A stretch of DNA of 56,125 bases, taken from IMG/VR virus record IMGVR_UViG_3300020463_000027, positions 1 through 56,125 of that record; one strand, given 5' to 3'. Origin of the DNA: a virus. This document shows positions 26,801 to 34,758 of this stretch, one piece after another. How positions within the stretch are numbered: position 1 is the stretch's first letter; every line of letters starts with the position of its first letter. Under the pieces are notes generated by a model. The model did no database searches, was not told the DNA's origin, and saw nothing but the letters and a program-made list of their open reading frames with translations. The translations under genes were made by a program, and so were the position numbers.

Positions 26801-28900
26801 ACAGAAGCACCATCAGTTGTCGTGAAAGGCGTTGGAAATGGTGCTGGAGGATGTGAAATACAAACCTTTATAGAAATAGATACACCAGCAGTTAGAATGG
26901 GTGTGGCGGTTGATACAGAGGGTGTGACAAACTCTACTATACCAACAAACTTTATGTTTGATTATCCAGTTTATTTACAAAATGATACTGAATATGCTCT
27001 TGTAGTAGAAACTGATTCTATTGATTATAAATTATGGTCATCTAAATTAGGAGAGACCGATATATCAACAAGTACGGTCATCACAACTCAACCTTCTTTA
27101 GGTTCGGTTTACCGATCACAAAATACTGAAAGTTGGACTGAAGATATATTTGAAGATCTTAAATTTACTTTATATCGTGCAGAGTTTGATATTGCTAGAC
27201 CAGCAGAATTACTACTTAAAAATGGTAGTACAGGATATGAGTTATTAGATGGACATCCATTTGAAACTAATGCAAGTGCAAATACAAATTCTACTTCTAA
27301 ATTATTTAAAAATAATAACTCTATATTAAAAGTAAATCATAGAGATCATGGATTTGAAGATAGTGGTAAATCATATGTGTTCTATAAGAATGCACTAGAA
27401 ACTGGTGGTATTACACAGTCAATTTTAAATAACAGACTATTCCAAGTAAGTAATTCTGGTATTGATTCATATAATATTATTTCTAGCTCTCAAGCTGCTG
27501 GTAATGCTATCGGTGGTGGAGATGTTGTTTATGCTTCTTACAATAGAAAATTTGAAACACTATATCCACAAATTCATTACTTAACATTTACTGGAACCAA
27601 ATTAGATACATCAGTCAAAACAACAGATGTTGTTCCTGTTGATTCAACAACAACAAATTATAACTCTTATTCACAATCAGATTATGAGAAAACATTCTTA
27701 AATGAACCACACTACTTTACTAATCAAAAATTTGTCGCATCTAGAATAAATGAAACTTTAAATAGTTTGACAGAATCTTTGGCATATAAAATGTCACTGT
27801 CGTCTACTAAGTCTTATTTGAGTCCAATAATAGACTTGTCAAGTGCTACTGTTAAAACATCTTCTAATAGAATAGAAAATGCTACAGGTCAGGAAGGTAG
27901 ATATGGTAGAAAGGATCAGATTATAAAATTCTATCCAGTTTATACACTCCAACTTGCTGGTAATGGTGGTACTCAGATACAAGCAGATCAATCAATAGTT
28001 GGATCTACAACTAAAACAACTGGAACTATTGCAAGAGTAAATGGAAATGTAGTTTATGTAAGAGTAAAGACAAGTCAATTCTTCCAAAAAGGAGAGACTG
28101 TGACTCTTGGAAATCAATCTACTTTAACAGGTGTAACTGTTGATTCTAATCCATCACAAATATTCTTTAGTATAGATCAAGCATCAACTATTGTTGCAAG
28201 AAATCCATCTATTATATTAGAGACATATGATAATATTATCACTGGTAAAACTACCATATGGAATAGTCAAACTCAACAGTTGACATTAAAGGTTGATGTT
28301 CAACCAATAAATGATGATTTTACTGGTAGAATAATTGATAATGTATTATACAATAGGAACTCTGTGACAACAGATCAAATTGCTGATATATTCCGTGTGG
28401 GTGATTTTGTTAAATATCCTACTCAAACAGATGAAGAAGCATCATATTTGGAAGTTGGTTCTGTAACATATGAAAGCGGTATTAACTTTGTTTCTGAAGA
28501 TACATCTAAAAACAGTTCTTCTATTGCTAAGTATGTAACTAAAGAAGTTTCAATACAAAGTCCTGCATCTGCTATTGATGTACATCTCTTAGTAAATGTT
28601 AAAGATATAAGTAATCTACAAGTTCTTTATAGATTCAAAAAAGCATCTAGTCAAGAGAACTTTGAGGATATTGATTGGGAGTATTTTAATGAAGATGGAA
28701 CACCTGATTCATTTGAGATTGCAACAAGTGAAAATTCAATATCTAGTATTGTAGAAAAACAATCATCATATCAAGACTTAAAATATAGTGTTGCTGATCT
28801 ACCAGAATTTTCATCATTTGCAGTTAAAGTTATCATGCGTGGTGTTGATCCATCGTTTGTACCTAAGATTCAAGACATAAGAGCAGTAGCCTCATTCTAA
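20801..28900 (+). CDS. DUF4815-type virion structural protein, 2699 aa
   Basis: The N-terminus (LNVSPYYEDFDANKNFYKIL, then RPGFSIQGRELTQVQSILQN) is the hallmark of the DUF4815 structural proteins of marine T4-like phages, which lie right after gp8. The GKYAFKQGELVIPGEVG and YFVNGYFVRNEEELLVIDEY segments agree. A coiled coil (GKLEKRIERLEYYTTLSIL, around residue 1368) is followed by a long beta-rich part with repeats such as GGQIYNAEVSLSGFGYTEAP. By position it stands where T4 has gp9/gp10, so it is probably a baseplate-to-fibre connector; that is inference. Ribosome site GGAG precedes the ATG. It is large even for the family. Confidence 0.85.
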   Translation: MPQKTNLNVSPYYEDFDANKNFYKILFRPGFSIQGRELTQVQSILQNQVESFGKYAFKQGELVIPGEVGLNTKLDYVKLSSVSEVAVSEGNDIVYKKYDISQLIGQQLQGLTSGVKGSILATKLSTETSADTLFVNYINSGSSNTETTFRQGETLEVIDGVNTPLLVVGTDGSVLPTSISVTNPDTGEVTSLESPAMGFGSAVKVEEGIYFVNGYFVRNEEELLVIDEYYNKPSAKVGFVIKEEIVTPEEDASLYDNSIGSANYTAPGANRLKISLSLKEFALGAITDKNFIQLLTVSRGLVQSKVSTTDFSVLEQTLARRTFDESGDYVVENFDIDVRELAQKDGNRGIFGADEFGLYNGYTAGDASRKMIASIGPGKAYIKGYEIVNKETKYLEINKARESLSTDNVTLKSRGLPTYNITNVYGSVPLNKEGSDLTAYPDVFLYNTFNDGSIGLNNTELSTDHRQTIDRRGKTFSSDDGVKTITIQVSSATTLIGAVTDTTFQTQFGTLYYIKTRSDGGSPTAIGSFKTLSFATTNKPLVNSSESVQYLEVTIFGAKDELELLLLEYDLSDDEFKRKIFLTQSAAQANSGDEFGFIVDYSDTITPVIGKSKPSNFTVKERGSGFNPDSDVVLSKGRLAAGTTTYNSTFGYSYFDPQFFTKIILQNTPTGTNAFDEGSYVFGINSKAYGVVEGSSTGNYSTGKILFVKTLSGKFLSGETIQDEGGNTVRIAQDNTISHFVVQNRGLGYADGATLLINGLEYDSSKISLSRTNDGKIYKAAITNRSAVSIEYAQPPAITVQNPASAGAPNAAASVVPCLFRNTVTTYTPQNVKSIGCSYGAGNENVFTADVVVDSQKYSEIKTVTDYTFFGAKGSNFIESTSFSANASTVVQQGDLVQFSDDSNNLVRAVVQYATEQQGSYKSRIYLDTALPGAVTNASIVRLRPKVDNSTSGTLLYTTGSKQVSQISAGGDDTKIKYYFRRDFVTTASSSGGTITFAAQLPFGTQRFAAYREENFIITILDPGDAPDITKGDIIYVESDDVEITSATDTASGLTSGSISLQLPLNYFGTIATNGAFPKLKLTATLEVSNAKPRLKTAIKNKRITVTSAGDRIVPLRGTDYDSEAVEILSYSDAYKLRYVYEGTSSQPPEIDTAGNLISGTDVTSRYTFDNGQRDTIYDVSRIVLKPGFEETTGQLVIAFDYFEHSQGDFVTIDSYLHDAGVPEDEIPDFNSSVLGIVELKNVIDFRPKVDSTAIIPGFLNKSLLEVTDSPFAGAGAVVSSTPAPDTNLEYTFSFSQKQYLDRIDGIFLDKKGKFIVKEGNSSLNPTKPDPIEDAVPLFYAYVPAFTKTSKDVRLTPVDNRRYTMRDIGKLEKRIERLEYYTTLSILEQQALNMQVKDEIGLDRFKSGFFVDNFEAHKVGNLRSLDYKCAVDPQQSVLRPQSKEDSIHLVEVNTRNDQRAVSGYKKSGHMITLPYQSLSLLGNDFASSTLNPNPFVVLQYVGDSHVSPSIDQWYDSSIEPVVVDTNTDLFNIFLAKENVKESFSSIHNSFIVNWVGASSSFTSINSLGGVNSQIANTSVQTASVGSTSNISPQNNEVGKGVQTKTVNGNLVSTSLSLFARSVPIKFNVGRMKPNTKIYVFLEGRDISRWVNPDLRYTGIAGNSLSAFNGTVTTDEYGNASGLIVLPSGYPPAENAVWGGDIDSLSYDTDSEQITLTTGTLTFRFTSSSTNQAKEEVDSYTEVKYYATGILPQNPDSIISTKPAIFKSNEGVQLIESNTDNPVRPNPLAQTFKVENFDGGVFVTGLDLFFSKKSTNIPIKTYITNVNAEKPGKSIVPGSEKTLSPNTFIRCFASGNMSILKGETVTGNSSAASGPILQVFDKNNVELVASATGRYSLTNEQVYTVVISNHNGRSFTPNEGLTIPSVTLANATNGTDFILTIAKDSGKLSDLRITNPGLNYDSAILTIESPQLPGGSTATASIEVSGGQIYNAEVSLSGFGYTEAPSVVVKGVGNGAGGCEIQTFIEIDTPAVRMGVAVDTEGVTNSTIPTNFMFDYPVYLQNDTEYALVVETDSIDYKLWSSKLGETDISTSTVITTQPSLGSVYRSQNTESWTEDIFEDLKFTLYRAEFDIARPAELLLKNGSTGYELLDGHPFETNASANTNSTSKLFKNNNSILKVNHRDHGFEDSGKSYVFYKNALETGGITQSILNNRLFQVSNSGIDSYNIISSSQAAGNAIGGGDVVYASYNRKFETLYPQIHYLTFTGTKLDTSVKTTDVVPVDSTTTNYNSYSQSDYEKTFLNEPHYFTNQKFVASRINETLNSLTESLAYKMSLSSTKSYLSPIIDLSSATVKTSSNRIENATGQEGRYGRKDQIIKFYPVYTLQLAGNGGTQIQADQSIVGSTTKTTGTIARVNGNVVYVRVKTSQFFQKGETVTLGNQSTLTGVTVDSNPSQIFFSIDQASTIVARNPSIILETYDNIITGKTTIWNSQTQQLTLKVDVQPINDDFTGRIIDNVLYNRNSVTTDQIADIFRVGDFVKYPTQTDEEASYLEVGSVTYESGINFVSEDTSKNSSSIAKYVTKEVSIQSPASAIDVHLLVNVKDISNLQVLYRFKKASSQENFEDIDWEYFNEDGTPDSFEIATSENSISSIVEKQSSYQDLKYSVADLPEFSSFAVKVIMRGVDPSFVPKIQDIRAVASF

Positions 28901-28909
28901 TTTCCGCAT

Positions 28910-29116
28910 ATGGATTATCTGAAGGTTGAAGGACATGATGGTCTTGTAAGAGACCAAAACACAGGTGCCATCTTGAATTTGGATGATTCTGCTATAGAGG
29001 CAAGAAGAAAGTCAAAACATCTAGGTTCCGCATTAGATGACATAAATATGTTGAAGAATGAAGTATCTGAACTTAAGTCCTTACTAAGAGAGTTAATCAA
29101 AAATGCCAGCAGTTAA
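28910..29116 (+). CDS. Small coiled-coil structural-region protein, 68 aa
   Basis: This short protein starts MDYLKVEGHDGLVRDQNTGA and has a coiled-coil C-terminal half (INMLKNEVSELKSLLREL). Proteins with the same N-terminal pattern sit between large tail genes in other marine T4-like phages, as I recall. It begins 9 bases after the DUF4815 gene and overlaps the next structural gene by 14 bases, so it is made with them. It may be a small virion part or an assembly factor; its function is unknown. Confidence 0.75.
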   Translation: MDYLKVEGHDGLVRDQNTGAILNLDDSAIEARRKSKHLGSALDDINMLKNEVSELKSLLRELIKNASS

Positions 29117-32100
29117 TGTCGCTAAGACGGATACCTTTGAGACTCAAAGGGTAAAAATAAATGAGATAGGTCAGTCCATATTTAATGTCACGGCTGGTGG
29201 TACTGATTTGTCTACTGGTAATTTGAGACTAGGTGATGGAACTAGACAATCTCCATCACTAGCTTTTACTTCTGATAATAAGTTAGGTATATACAAAGCA
29301 GATACAACAACACTTGGTTTTGTTGCATTAGAAAAGAAATTAATTGATATATCTGCAACAGACGTAAAATATTATAAAGATCTTATTATTCAGCAGAAAA
29401 AATTAGAAGATACTGGTCTTTTCATACAAGACGTTGGTCAGAATTATGATGCTGGTAGTTATACAGAAGTTCCTGTATTAGGTGGAACTGGTGATAATGC
29501 TTTACTTGATATTATAGTTGTTGACTATTCTGGATCAATTACCCAACAAGGTAAAAACTATACACCTGGTACTAACTTTAGTGGAATAGCATTAACTAGT
29601 AGTGGATCTGGAACAGGAGCAACTGCAAACTTTGAAATTCCTTCACTAGAAGGTTCAATAACAAATGCTGGTTCTGCATATGCACCTGATGTTTATAGTA
29701 ATGTTCCTCTCACAGGAGGTAATGGTAGCGGTGCAGAAGCAGAGATTACAATTACTGGTACTACAACTCTTCCAACAACTGTACAATCAGGTGGTTCTGG
29801 ATATGTAGATGGCACATATTCATCTATAGCATTTTATAATACTCCAACAACAACCTATACAGTAACAGTAATTGGAGGTCCTGGCACATATCAATATGTG
29901 ATTGATGGTGTTACAACACCAACTTTAAATTTAATTGCTGGTAATACGTATCGTTTTGATTTATCAGATTCTAGTAACAATACACACCCAATATATTTTC
30001 ATGGTGCTGGTGATGAATTAAACAACTTAGATACATCAAGTTATAAACAAGTTCCAGTAGGTGTAGAAGGAACTGCAGGAGCATTTACAGATTTAATTAT
30101 ATTTCCTAGTGCTGGTAACTCTGGTGTAGGTAGTGTTGGATATGCTTGTTCTAACCACTCAGGAATGGGTGGAACTATTAACCACACAACTGGATCACAA
30201 GGTGTATTTGGTAGAGATGCTTTTGGTGATGTTACTGTTTCTGGTGGTGCGGTAACAGATGTTTCAGTTACTACTTCTGGTACTGGATACAAACAAGGAG
30301 ATACATTTCAATCTGTAGCTATAGATCTTGGTGGAACTGGTTCTGGTTTTGTAGGTCTAGTTGGAACTCCAGTATTTACAGGTGCTGTGACTAATGTCAC
30401 TATCACTGCACAAGGACAAAACTATGAAGGTGGAGATATATTATCTGCAGCAGATGCAAATTTAGGAAATGGAGGAGGATCAGGATTTCAATATACTATT
30501 GGAGTAACGCCAGGTTTAATTTCTGAGTTTGAGTTTGCTACTTATGGAACTGGTCATCAGGTAGGTGATGTATTATCATTACCTGGTCAAACCAGTAATG
30601 TTAGTTGTTACATACCAGGTACTTTGAATGGTGTTCCAACAACTATTGGTACAGGAAATACATTTACAGTTCCTGATGGTACTAGATTAGAAGTTGGTAT
30701 GTCTTGCTTTGCTGAGGCAGGAAGCACTGGTGATCTTGGTCAAGGCATTACTATAACAGCAATAAATGGAAACGTAATCACAGTATCTCAATCTCCTGTT
30801 ACTGCTGGTGCTGCTACTATAACATTTACATCTGTTGATCCTTTAAATGTTCAATTATCAACTACACTAGGACTCTCAGCTGGAGATGTAATTGTAGTTA
30901 CATCTGGTGATGCAATTCTAAGTTCAAATACAACAATCAGTTCAGTTGATGCTAATAACAATATCATAACTCTATCTGGACAAGCAACAGAACCAGGTCA
31001 AGCAGTATTGCAATTTACTCCAGTATTTGGTATTGGTACACAAACATTCCAATATACAATTTCTAGATTAGGATCTATTGATTCAGCAGTTATTTCTGGA
31101 ACTAATGCTGGAAATGGATATTCAGAAAACGACGTTCTTACAGTTGATTCTACAAACTTAGTTGCTGCAGAAACTAAAGTTGTAACATATAAAAAGATTC
31201 AAACTCTTACATTTACTGGAACTGTTGCTGCTGGAACCTTTACAACATCACAAACATTAAATCTTCCAGATGGAACTATAGTTACTTTTATTCCTACAGG
31301 ATCAACAATTGTAGGACAAGCAAATGCAGATTATGGTGTAGTATCATCTACTGGTGGAAATGGTAGTGGAGCAACATTCAGTGTAACTAGAGATGCACAG
31401 GGTGTTTCTGCAGTTCAAGTGTCAGATGGTGGTTTTAATTATGAGGTTAATGATAGTTTAACTATTGTTGGTACTGATGTAGGTGGAACTTCTCCTGCAG
31501 ATGATATTACTATTCAAGTTGATAGTCTTACAGATTTTGATGACTATACTATTCTTCAAATAAATGAAAGTGGTGGCAATACAACAAATGTTATTATTGA
31601 AATAAATGATGTACAAACTGGATTTGCTGCCTCCAATACAATCAATAGGTCTGGTGGTGCAGGAAGTTATACAATTAATACATCTGTTGATGCTGATATA
31701 TTTTTAATAGATGACGTTTTCACTCCTAGTTTAACTCTTTATGTTGGTAGTACATATAGATTTGATCTAAATGATGGATCATTAGCATCAGATACTTTTG
31801 CTTTGAGTGCATTTGAAGGTGGACAATATGCACCTTCATTAGTACAGAATGTAGTGTCTTCAGTTCTTACTACAAGTAAAGTCCTTAGTGTAGCATCTAC
31901 TACTGGCATCGTAGCTGGAATGGAAGTGTTAGGAACTGGTGTTGGTAATCTTAATGCAATTACAAGAGTTGTAAGTGTAGACTCAGGTGCTAACACTGTT
32001 ACTATAGATGAATTTCCGCTAAGTGATGGTACCATAACTCTAACATTTCAAGGTGCAGAATATACAACTGGTGTTACTAGGGAAGCATCTGCTTTAGAAA

Positions 32101-34205
32101 TAAAAGTAGGATCTACTACACCAACTCTTTATTATTACTCTAAAGAACAAGCAGGATTAGGTGGATCTTCATCTATAACAATAGACGCTAATAACCCAAA
32201 AGTATTTGGTACTGGATTTAGTATTACAGTTCAATCAATTGCATCCACAGATATAATCATTGCTGATATTGATACAGGAATTTTATCTGCTGTAACTTTT
32301 TCTGGAACAGACTTTAGTGTTTCTAGTGGTGAAGTTACAGGAGTATTAACTGCACCAAGCATTACTGGTGGAATTGCTACTTTAGAACAAATAAATTCTA
32401 CAGCAAATTTAACTAGCACTGCAGTCAATATTGTAAACAATGGTAATTTCTTTATAGGATCTACACCACAAACAAATGTATTAGATGTTGTAGGAAATAC
32501 AGGAGCATTAACAACAAGTGGATTTGTTAAAACTTTAGACAAATTTAACAGTAATGATCAGATTGAGATTGAAGATAATGACATTAAATCTCTTTCTGGT
32601 TTTGATATTCTTATTACTCCAGCAGCAACAAGGGTTGCAAAAATAAATGCAACATCTGCTATCATTATTCCAGCTGGTGATAGTAATGCTAGACCATCTG
32701 CTGCTGTAGTGGAAAATGGTGCAATTAGATTTAACACAGACAGTGGACAGTATGAAGGATATAGTGCTTCAACAACTTCATGGTCATCACTAGGTGGTGT
32801 TAGAGACTTAGATGGTAACACATTCATTTCTGCTGAAGAAACTGTTGGTGCAAACGATAATAAATTATGGTTCTATAATGATGGTGACAATACAATCAGA
32901 GTTACACCAAATCATTTAGAATTTATTCAAATGAAGAAGGTGCGTTCTCTTAATACAGCAGCACCAACTTACACTGAATGGGCAGCAAACACTCCTGTAA
33001 CAGCAGGAACTTACGTTAAGTATAGAAACAACGTATTTGAAGTTACAGTCTCTGGAACGACAGCAACGTCAGGTAGTGAACCAACTGATATATCTGGTAC
33101 TCCATTTACAAACGGATCTGCAACACTACAGTATAATACCAGTGCTGTTGGATTATTAACATTTGAAGAATGTTCTGATATACAAATAGGACCTCTTGGT
33201 GATGTACCATTAACAATCAGTGGTGATCTAAGATTTCAGAACAATGAGATTACATCACTTATCAATGATATTGACATTAGACCTAATGCTGGTAAGAAAA
33301 TTGTATGTGATATAGACACAAGTTTAGTTGTTCCTTCTGGAACTACAGCACAGAGAGGATCTGCTGCTCAAGGATCTATCAGATATAATACTACAACTTT
33401 AACTTACGAAGGTTATGACGGAACTAACTGGGGTTCTCTTGGTGGTGTTAAAGACGTAGATCAGAATACTTATATCATTCCAGAATTATCTGCTGGATCT
33501 AACGAAAATATATTGTATTTCTATAACGATGGAAACAATACAATGCAGTTAACAACAACTGCGTTAGATTTCTTTGCTGTAGATACTATTAGATCTATCA
33601 CATCACAAGAGTTTGAAATTACTGCACAATTGATGACATTCAATAGTGCTGAAACAACTCTTGATAATACTGCTACTGATACAACATTCTTACATACCAG
33701 TAAGCAATACTTTGATCTAGGTCTTTCAGCTGGATTAAATGTTGATCCTGTTCTAAGACTTGACAATCAAGGTGATGTGTTCTTAAACGTAGGTTTTGGA
33801 ACTGGTGTATATGATGGAGTTAAAATATTTGATGGTGACTTGAAAGAGTTTGAACTTGCTGATGTTAAAATTTTATCTGAGAAAGTAGCATTGGTAAAAG
33901 GAACAGTAAATAATGGAGGGTCAAACATCTATGAACTTGCTACTCAAAATGGAGCAAAGGTTGTTATGGTTGCTGAAAACACAACTAACAATAATAAAGA
34001 ATTCTTTGAGTTTGGTGTTATAGATAATGGAACTGATATATTTCATACAGAATATGGAAATGTCAGGACTGGAGAACAATTAATTGTTCCTGTATTTGAA
34101 AAGACAGCAAGTGGATTTGCAAGAGTGAACTTTACAATAGGTTCTTCTGTCACAACAGCACATAATGTTGTAGTAACTATCGTATCCAACATCAATAAGA
34201 AATAA
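29103..34205 (+). CDS. Large tail structural protein with cupredoxin-like domains, 1700 aa
   Basis: The N-terminus (TFETQRVKINEIGQSIFNV, then LRLGDGTRQSPSLAF) is typical of a cyanophage tail protein encoded after the DUF4815 gene. Residues about 253-362 form a cupredoxin-like domain with candidate type 1 copper ligands His295, Cys349, His352 and Met355 (CSNHSGMGG). A second copy (about 862-1025) has lost them (SKEQAGLGG). Between them are many G-x-GY-x-x-G-D beta repeats and modules of the type VGMSCFAEAG/VVTSGDAI. Two repeats with YEGY and LGGVRDLDGNTFI / LGGVKDVDQNTYI come near residues 1215 and 1440. The C-terminal region, with FHTEYGNVRTGEQL, is a conserved cap found in several cyanophage fibres. 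A fibre or decoration role is inferred. Confidence 0.8.
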   Translation: MPAVNVAKTDTFETQRVKINEIGQSIFNVTAGGTDLSTGNLRLGDGTRQSPSLAFTSDNKLGIYKADTTTLGFVALEKKLIDISATDVKYYKDLIIQQKKLEDTGLFIQDVGQNYDAGSYTEVPVLGGTGDNALLDIIVVDYSGSITQQGKNYTPGTNFSGIALTSSGSGTGATANFEIPSLEGSITNAGSAYAPDVYSNVPLTGGNGSGAEAEITITGTTTLPTTVQSGGSGYVDGTYSSIAFYNTPTTTYTVTVIGGPGTYQYVIDGVTTPTLNLIAGNTYRFDLSDSSNNTHPIYFHGAGDELNNLDTSSYKQVPVGVEGTAGAFTDLIIFPSAGNSGVGSVGYACSNHSGMGGTINHTTGSQGVFGRDAFGDVTVSGGAVTDVSVTTSGTGYKQGDTFQSVAIDLGGTGSGFVGLVGTPVFTGAVTNVTITAQGQNYEGGDILSAADANLGNGGGSGFQYTIGVTPGLISEFEFATYGTGHQVGDVLSLPGQTSNVSCYIPGTLNGVPTTIGTGNTFTVPDGTRLEVGMSCFAEAGSTGDLGQGITITAINGNVITVSQSPVTAGAATITFTSVDPLNVQLSTTLGLSAGDVIVVTSGDAILSSNTTISSVDANNNIITLSGQATEPGQAVLQFTPVFGIGTQTFQYTISRLGSIDSAVISGTNAGNGYSENDVLTVDSTNLVAAETKVVTYKKIQTLTFTGTVAAGTFTTSQTLNLPDGTIVTFIPTGSTIVGQANADYGVVSSTGGNGSGATFSVTRDAQGVSAVQVSDGGFNYEVNDSLTIVGTDVGGTSPADDITIQVDSLTDFDDYTILQINESGGNTTNVIIEINDVQTGFAASNTINRSGGAGSYTINTSVDADIFLIDDVFTPSLTLYVGSTYRFDLNDGSLASDTFALSAFEGGQYAPSLVQNVVSSVLTTSKVLSVASTTGIVAGMEVLGTGVGNLNAITRVVSVDSGANTVTIDEFPLSDGTITLTFQGAEYTTGVTREASALEIKVGSTTPTLYYYSKEQAGLGGSSSITIDANNPKVFGTGFSITVQSIASTDIIIADIDTGILSAVTFSGTDFSVSSGEVTGVLTAPSITGGIATLEQINSTANLTSTAVNIVNNGNFFIGSTPQTNVLDVVGNTGALTTSGFVKTLDKFNSNDQIEIEDNDIKSLSGFDILITPAATRVAKINATSAIIIPAGDSNARPSAAVVENGAIRFNTDSGQYEGYSASTTSWSSLGGVRDLDGNTFISAEETVGANDNKLWFYNDGDNTIRVTPNHLEFIQMKKVRSLNTAAPTYTEWAANTPVTAGTYVKYRNNVFEVTVSGTTATSGSEPTDISGTPFTNGSATLQYNTSAVGLLTFEECSDIQIGPLGDVPLTISGDLRFQNNEITSLINDIDIRPNAGKKIVCDIDTSLVVPSGTTAQRGSAAQGSIRYNTTTLTYEGYDGTNWGSLGGVKDVDQNTYIIPELSAGSNENILYFYNDGNNTMQLTTTALDFFAVDTIRSITSQEFEITAQLMTFNSAETTLDNTATDTTFLHTSKQYFDLGLSAGLNVDPVLRLDNQGDVFLNVGFGTGVYDGVKIFDGDLKEFELADVKILSEKVALVKGTVNNGGSNIYELATQNGAKVVMVAENTTNNNKEFFEFGVIDNGTDIFHTEYGNVRTGEQLIVPVFEKTASGFARVNFTIGSSVTTAHNVVVTIVSNINKK
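29855..30190 (+). other. Cupredoxin-like domain, complete copper ligand set
   Basis: Residues about 253-362 of the 1700-residue protein run YRFDLSDSSNNTHPIYFH to YACSNHSGMGG. His295 fits the first type 1 copper ligand, and Cys349-x2-His352-x2-Met355 the C-terminal ligand loop of blue copper proteins (plastocyanin has C-x2-H-x4-M). Ligand spacing is seen; copper binding is inferred. Confidence 0.65.
31663..32190 (+). other. Degenerate second cupredoxin-like domain
   Basis: Residues about 855-1027 repeat the framework (LTLYVGSTYRFDLNDGS ... TPTLYYYSKEQAGLGG) but with Ser1013, Gln1016 and Leu1019 where the intact copy has Cys, His and Met, and no His in the first loop. A separate beta module is inserted in the middle. 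It should not bind copper. Confidence 0.6.
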
Positions 34206-34207
34206 AA

Positions 34208-34708
34208 ATGGCAACAACAATAGAAAAATTTGATTCCATGGGTGGATTTGCTGTAGGTAAAACTGTAGTTGTAGATGAACTAAGGAATGCAAAAGATCTT
34301 AATACTTTAGAGGTAAAAAATAGTAATTACACAGATAGTAGTTCTGTTAGTTATATCTTGCGTGGATTAAATACATCCACTCTTGACTTAGATGGCGTAG
34401 GTACACAAATTCCTATTACCAATAGCACTATGAATTTTATTACAGGTCATATTATGGCAGTCAATGATGTAGGAACTGTGTATTCTACAAAGTTTGAAAC
34501 ATCATTATATTGTGATAGTGTTGGTAACACAACTGTACAGTCTAGTTTTCAAACAGTTATTAAAGACGATGTTCCATCAGGAGAAACTTGGTCTGTTGAA
34601 CCAGTAGGAGCATCAAACAGGTTTAGTTATACAACAACTAGAGCTGGTACAACATCTACAATCAAATGGGTTTCTTATACCCAAGTTGTTAGCATTGCTT
34701 GGTCTTGA
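34208..34708 (+). CDS. Conserved virion-region hypothetical protein, 166 aa
   Basis: A 166-residue beta-rich protein that starts MATTIEKFDSMGGFAVGKTV and ends in the segment NRFSYTTTRAGTTSTIKWVS. The second half (GHIMAVNDVGTVYSTKFETS) resembles in style the conserved C-terminal cap of the preceding 1700-residue protein, so it may be a separate cap or head-fibre-like module. It follows that gene after two bases and ends just before a late promoter box. There is no signal or membrane segment. A minor structural protein is my best guess. Confidence 0.65.
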   Translation: MATTIEKFDSMGGFAVGKTVVVDELRNAKDLNTLEVKNSNYTDSSSVSYILRGLNTSTLDLDGVGTQIPITNSTMNFITGHIMAVNDVGTVYSTKFETSLYCDSVGNTTVQSSFQTVIKDDVPSGETWSVEPVGASNRFSYTTTRAGTTSTIKWVSYTQVVSIAWS

Positions 34709-34709
34709 T

Positions 34710-34717
34710 GCTAAATA
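34710..34717 (+). promoter_or_regulatory. T4-type late promoter box before the giant fibre gene
   Basis: GCTAAATA, the same variant as at 20759, begins two bases after the upstream stop. The first downstream ATG is that of an 8-codon leader frame at 34732. Confidence 0.45.
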
Positions 34718-34731
34718 TATCATAGGAAAAA

Positions 34732-34758
34732 ATGTCTAGGGATACTGCAGCACCATGA
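34732..34758 (+). CDS. Eight-codon leader ORF overlapping the fibre start
   Basis: ATG 34732 opens MSRDTAAP and stops at TGA 34756-34758, sharing ATGA with the ATG 34755 of the giant fibre gene. AGGAAAA lies just upstream of the leader ATG, while the fibre ATG has no well-placed ribosome site (AGGGA is 13 or more bases away). Translational coupling through the leader is a plausible reading; a remnant N-terminus is the alternative. Confidence 0.35.
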   Translation: MSRDTAAP

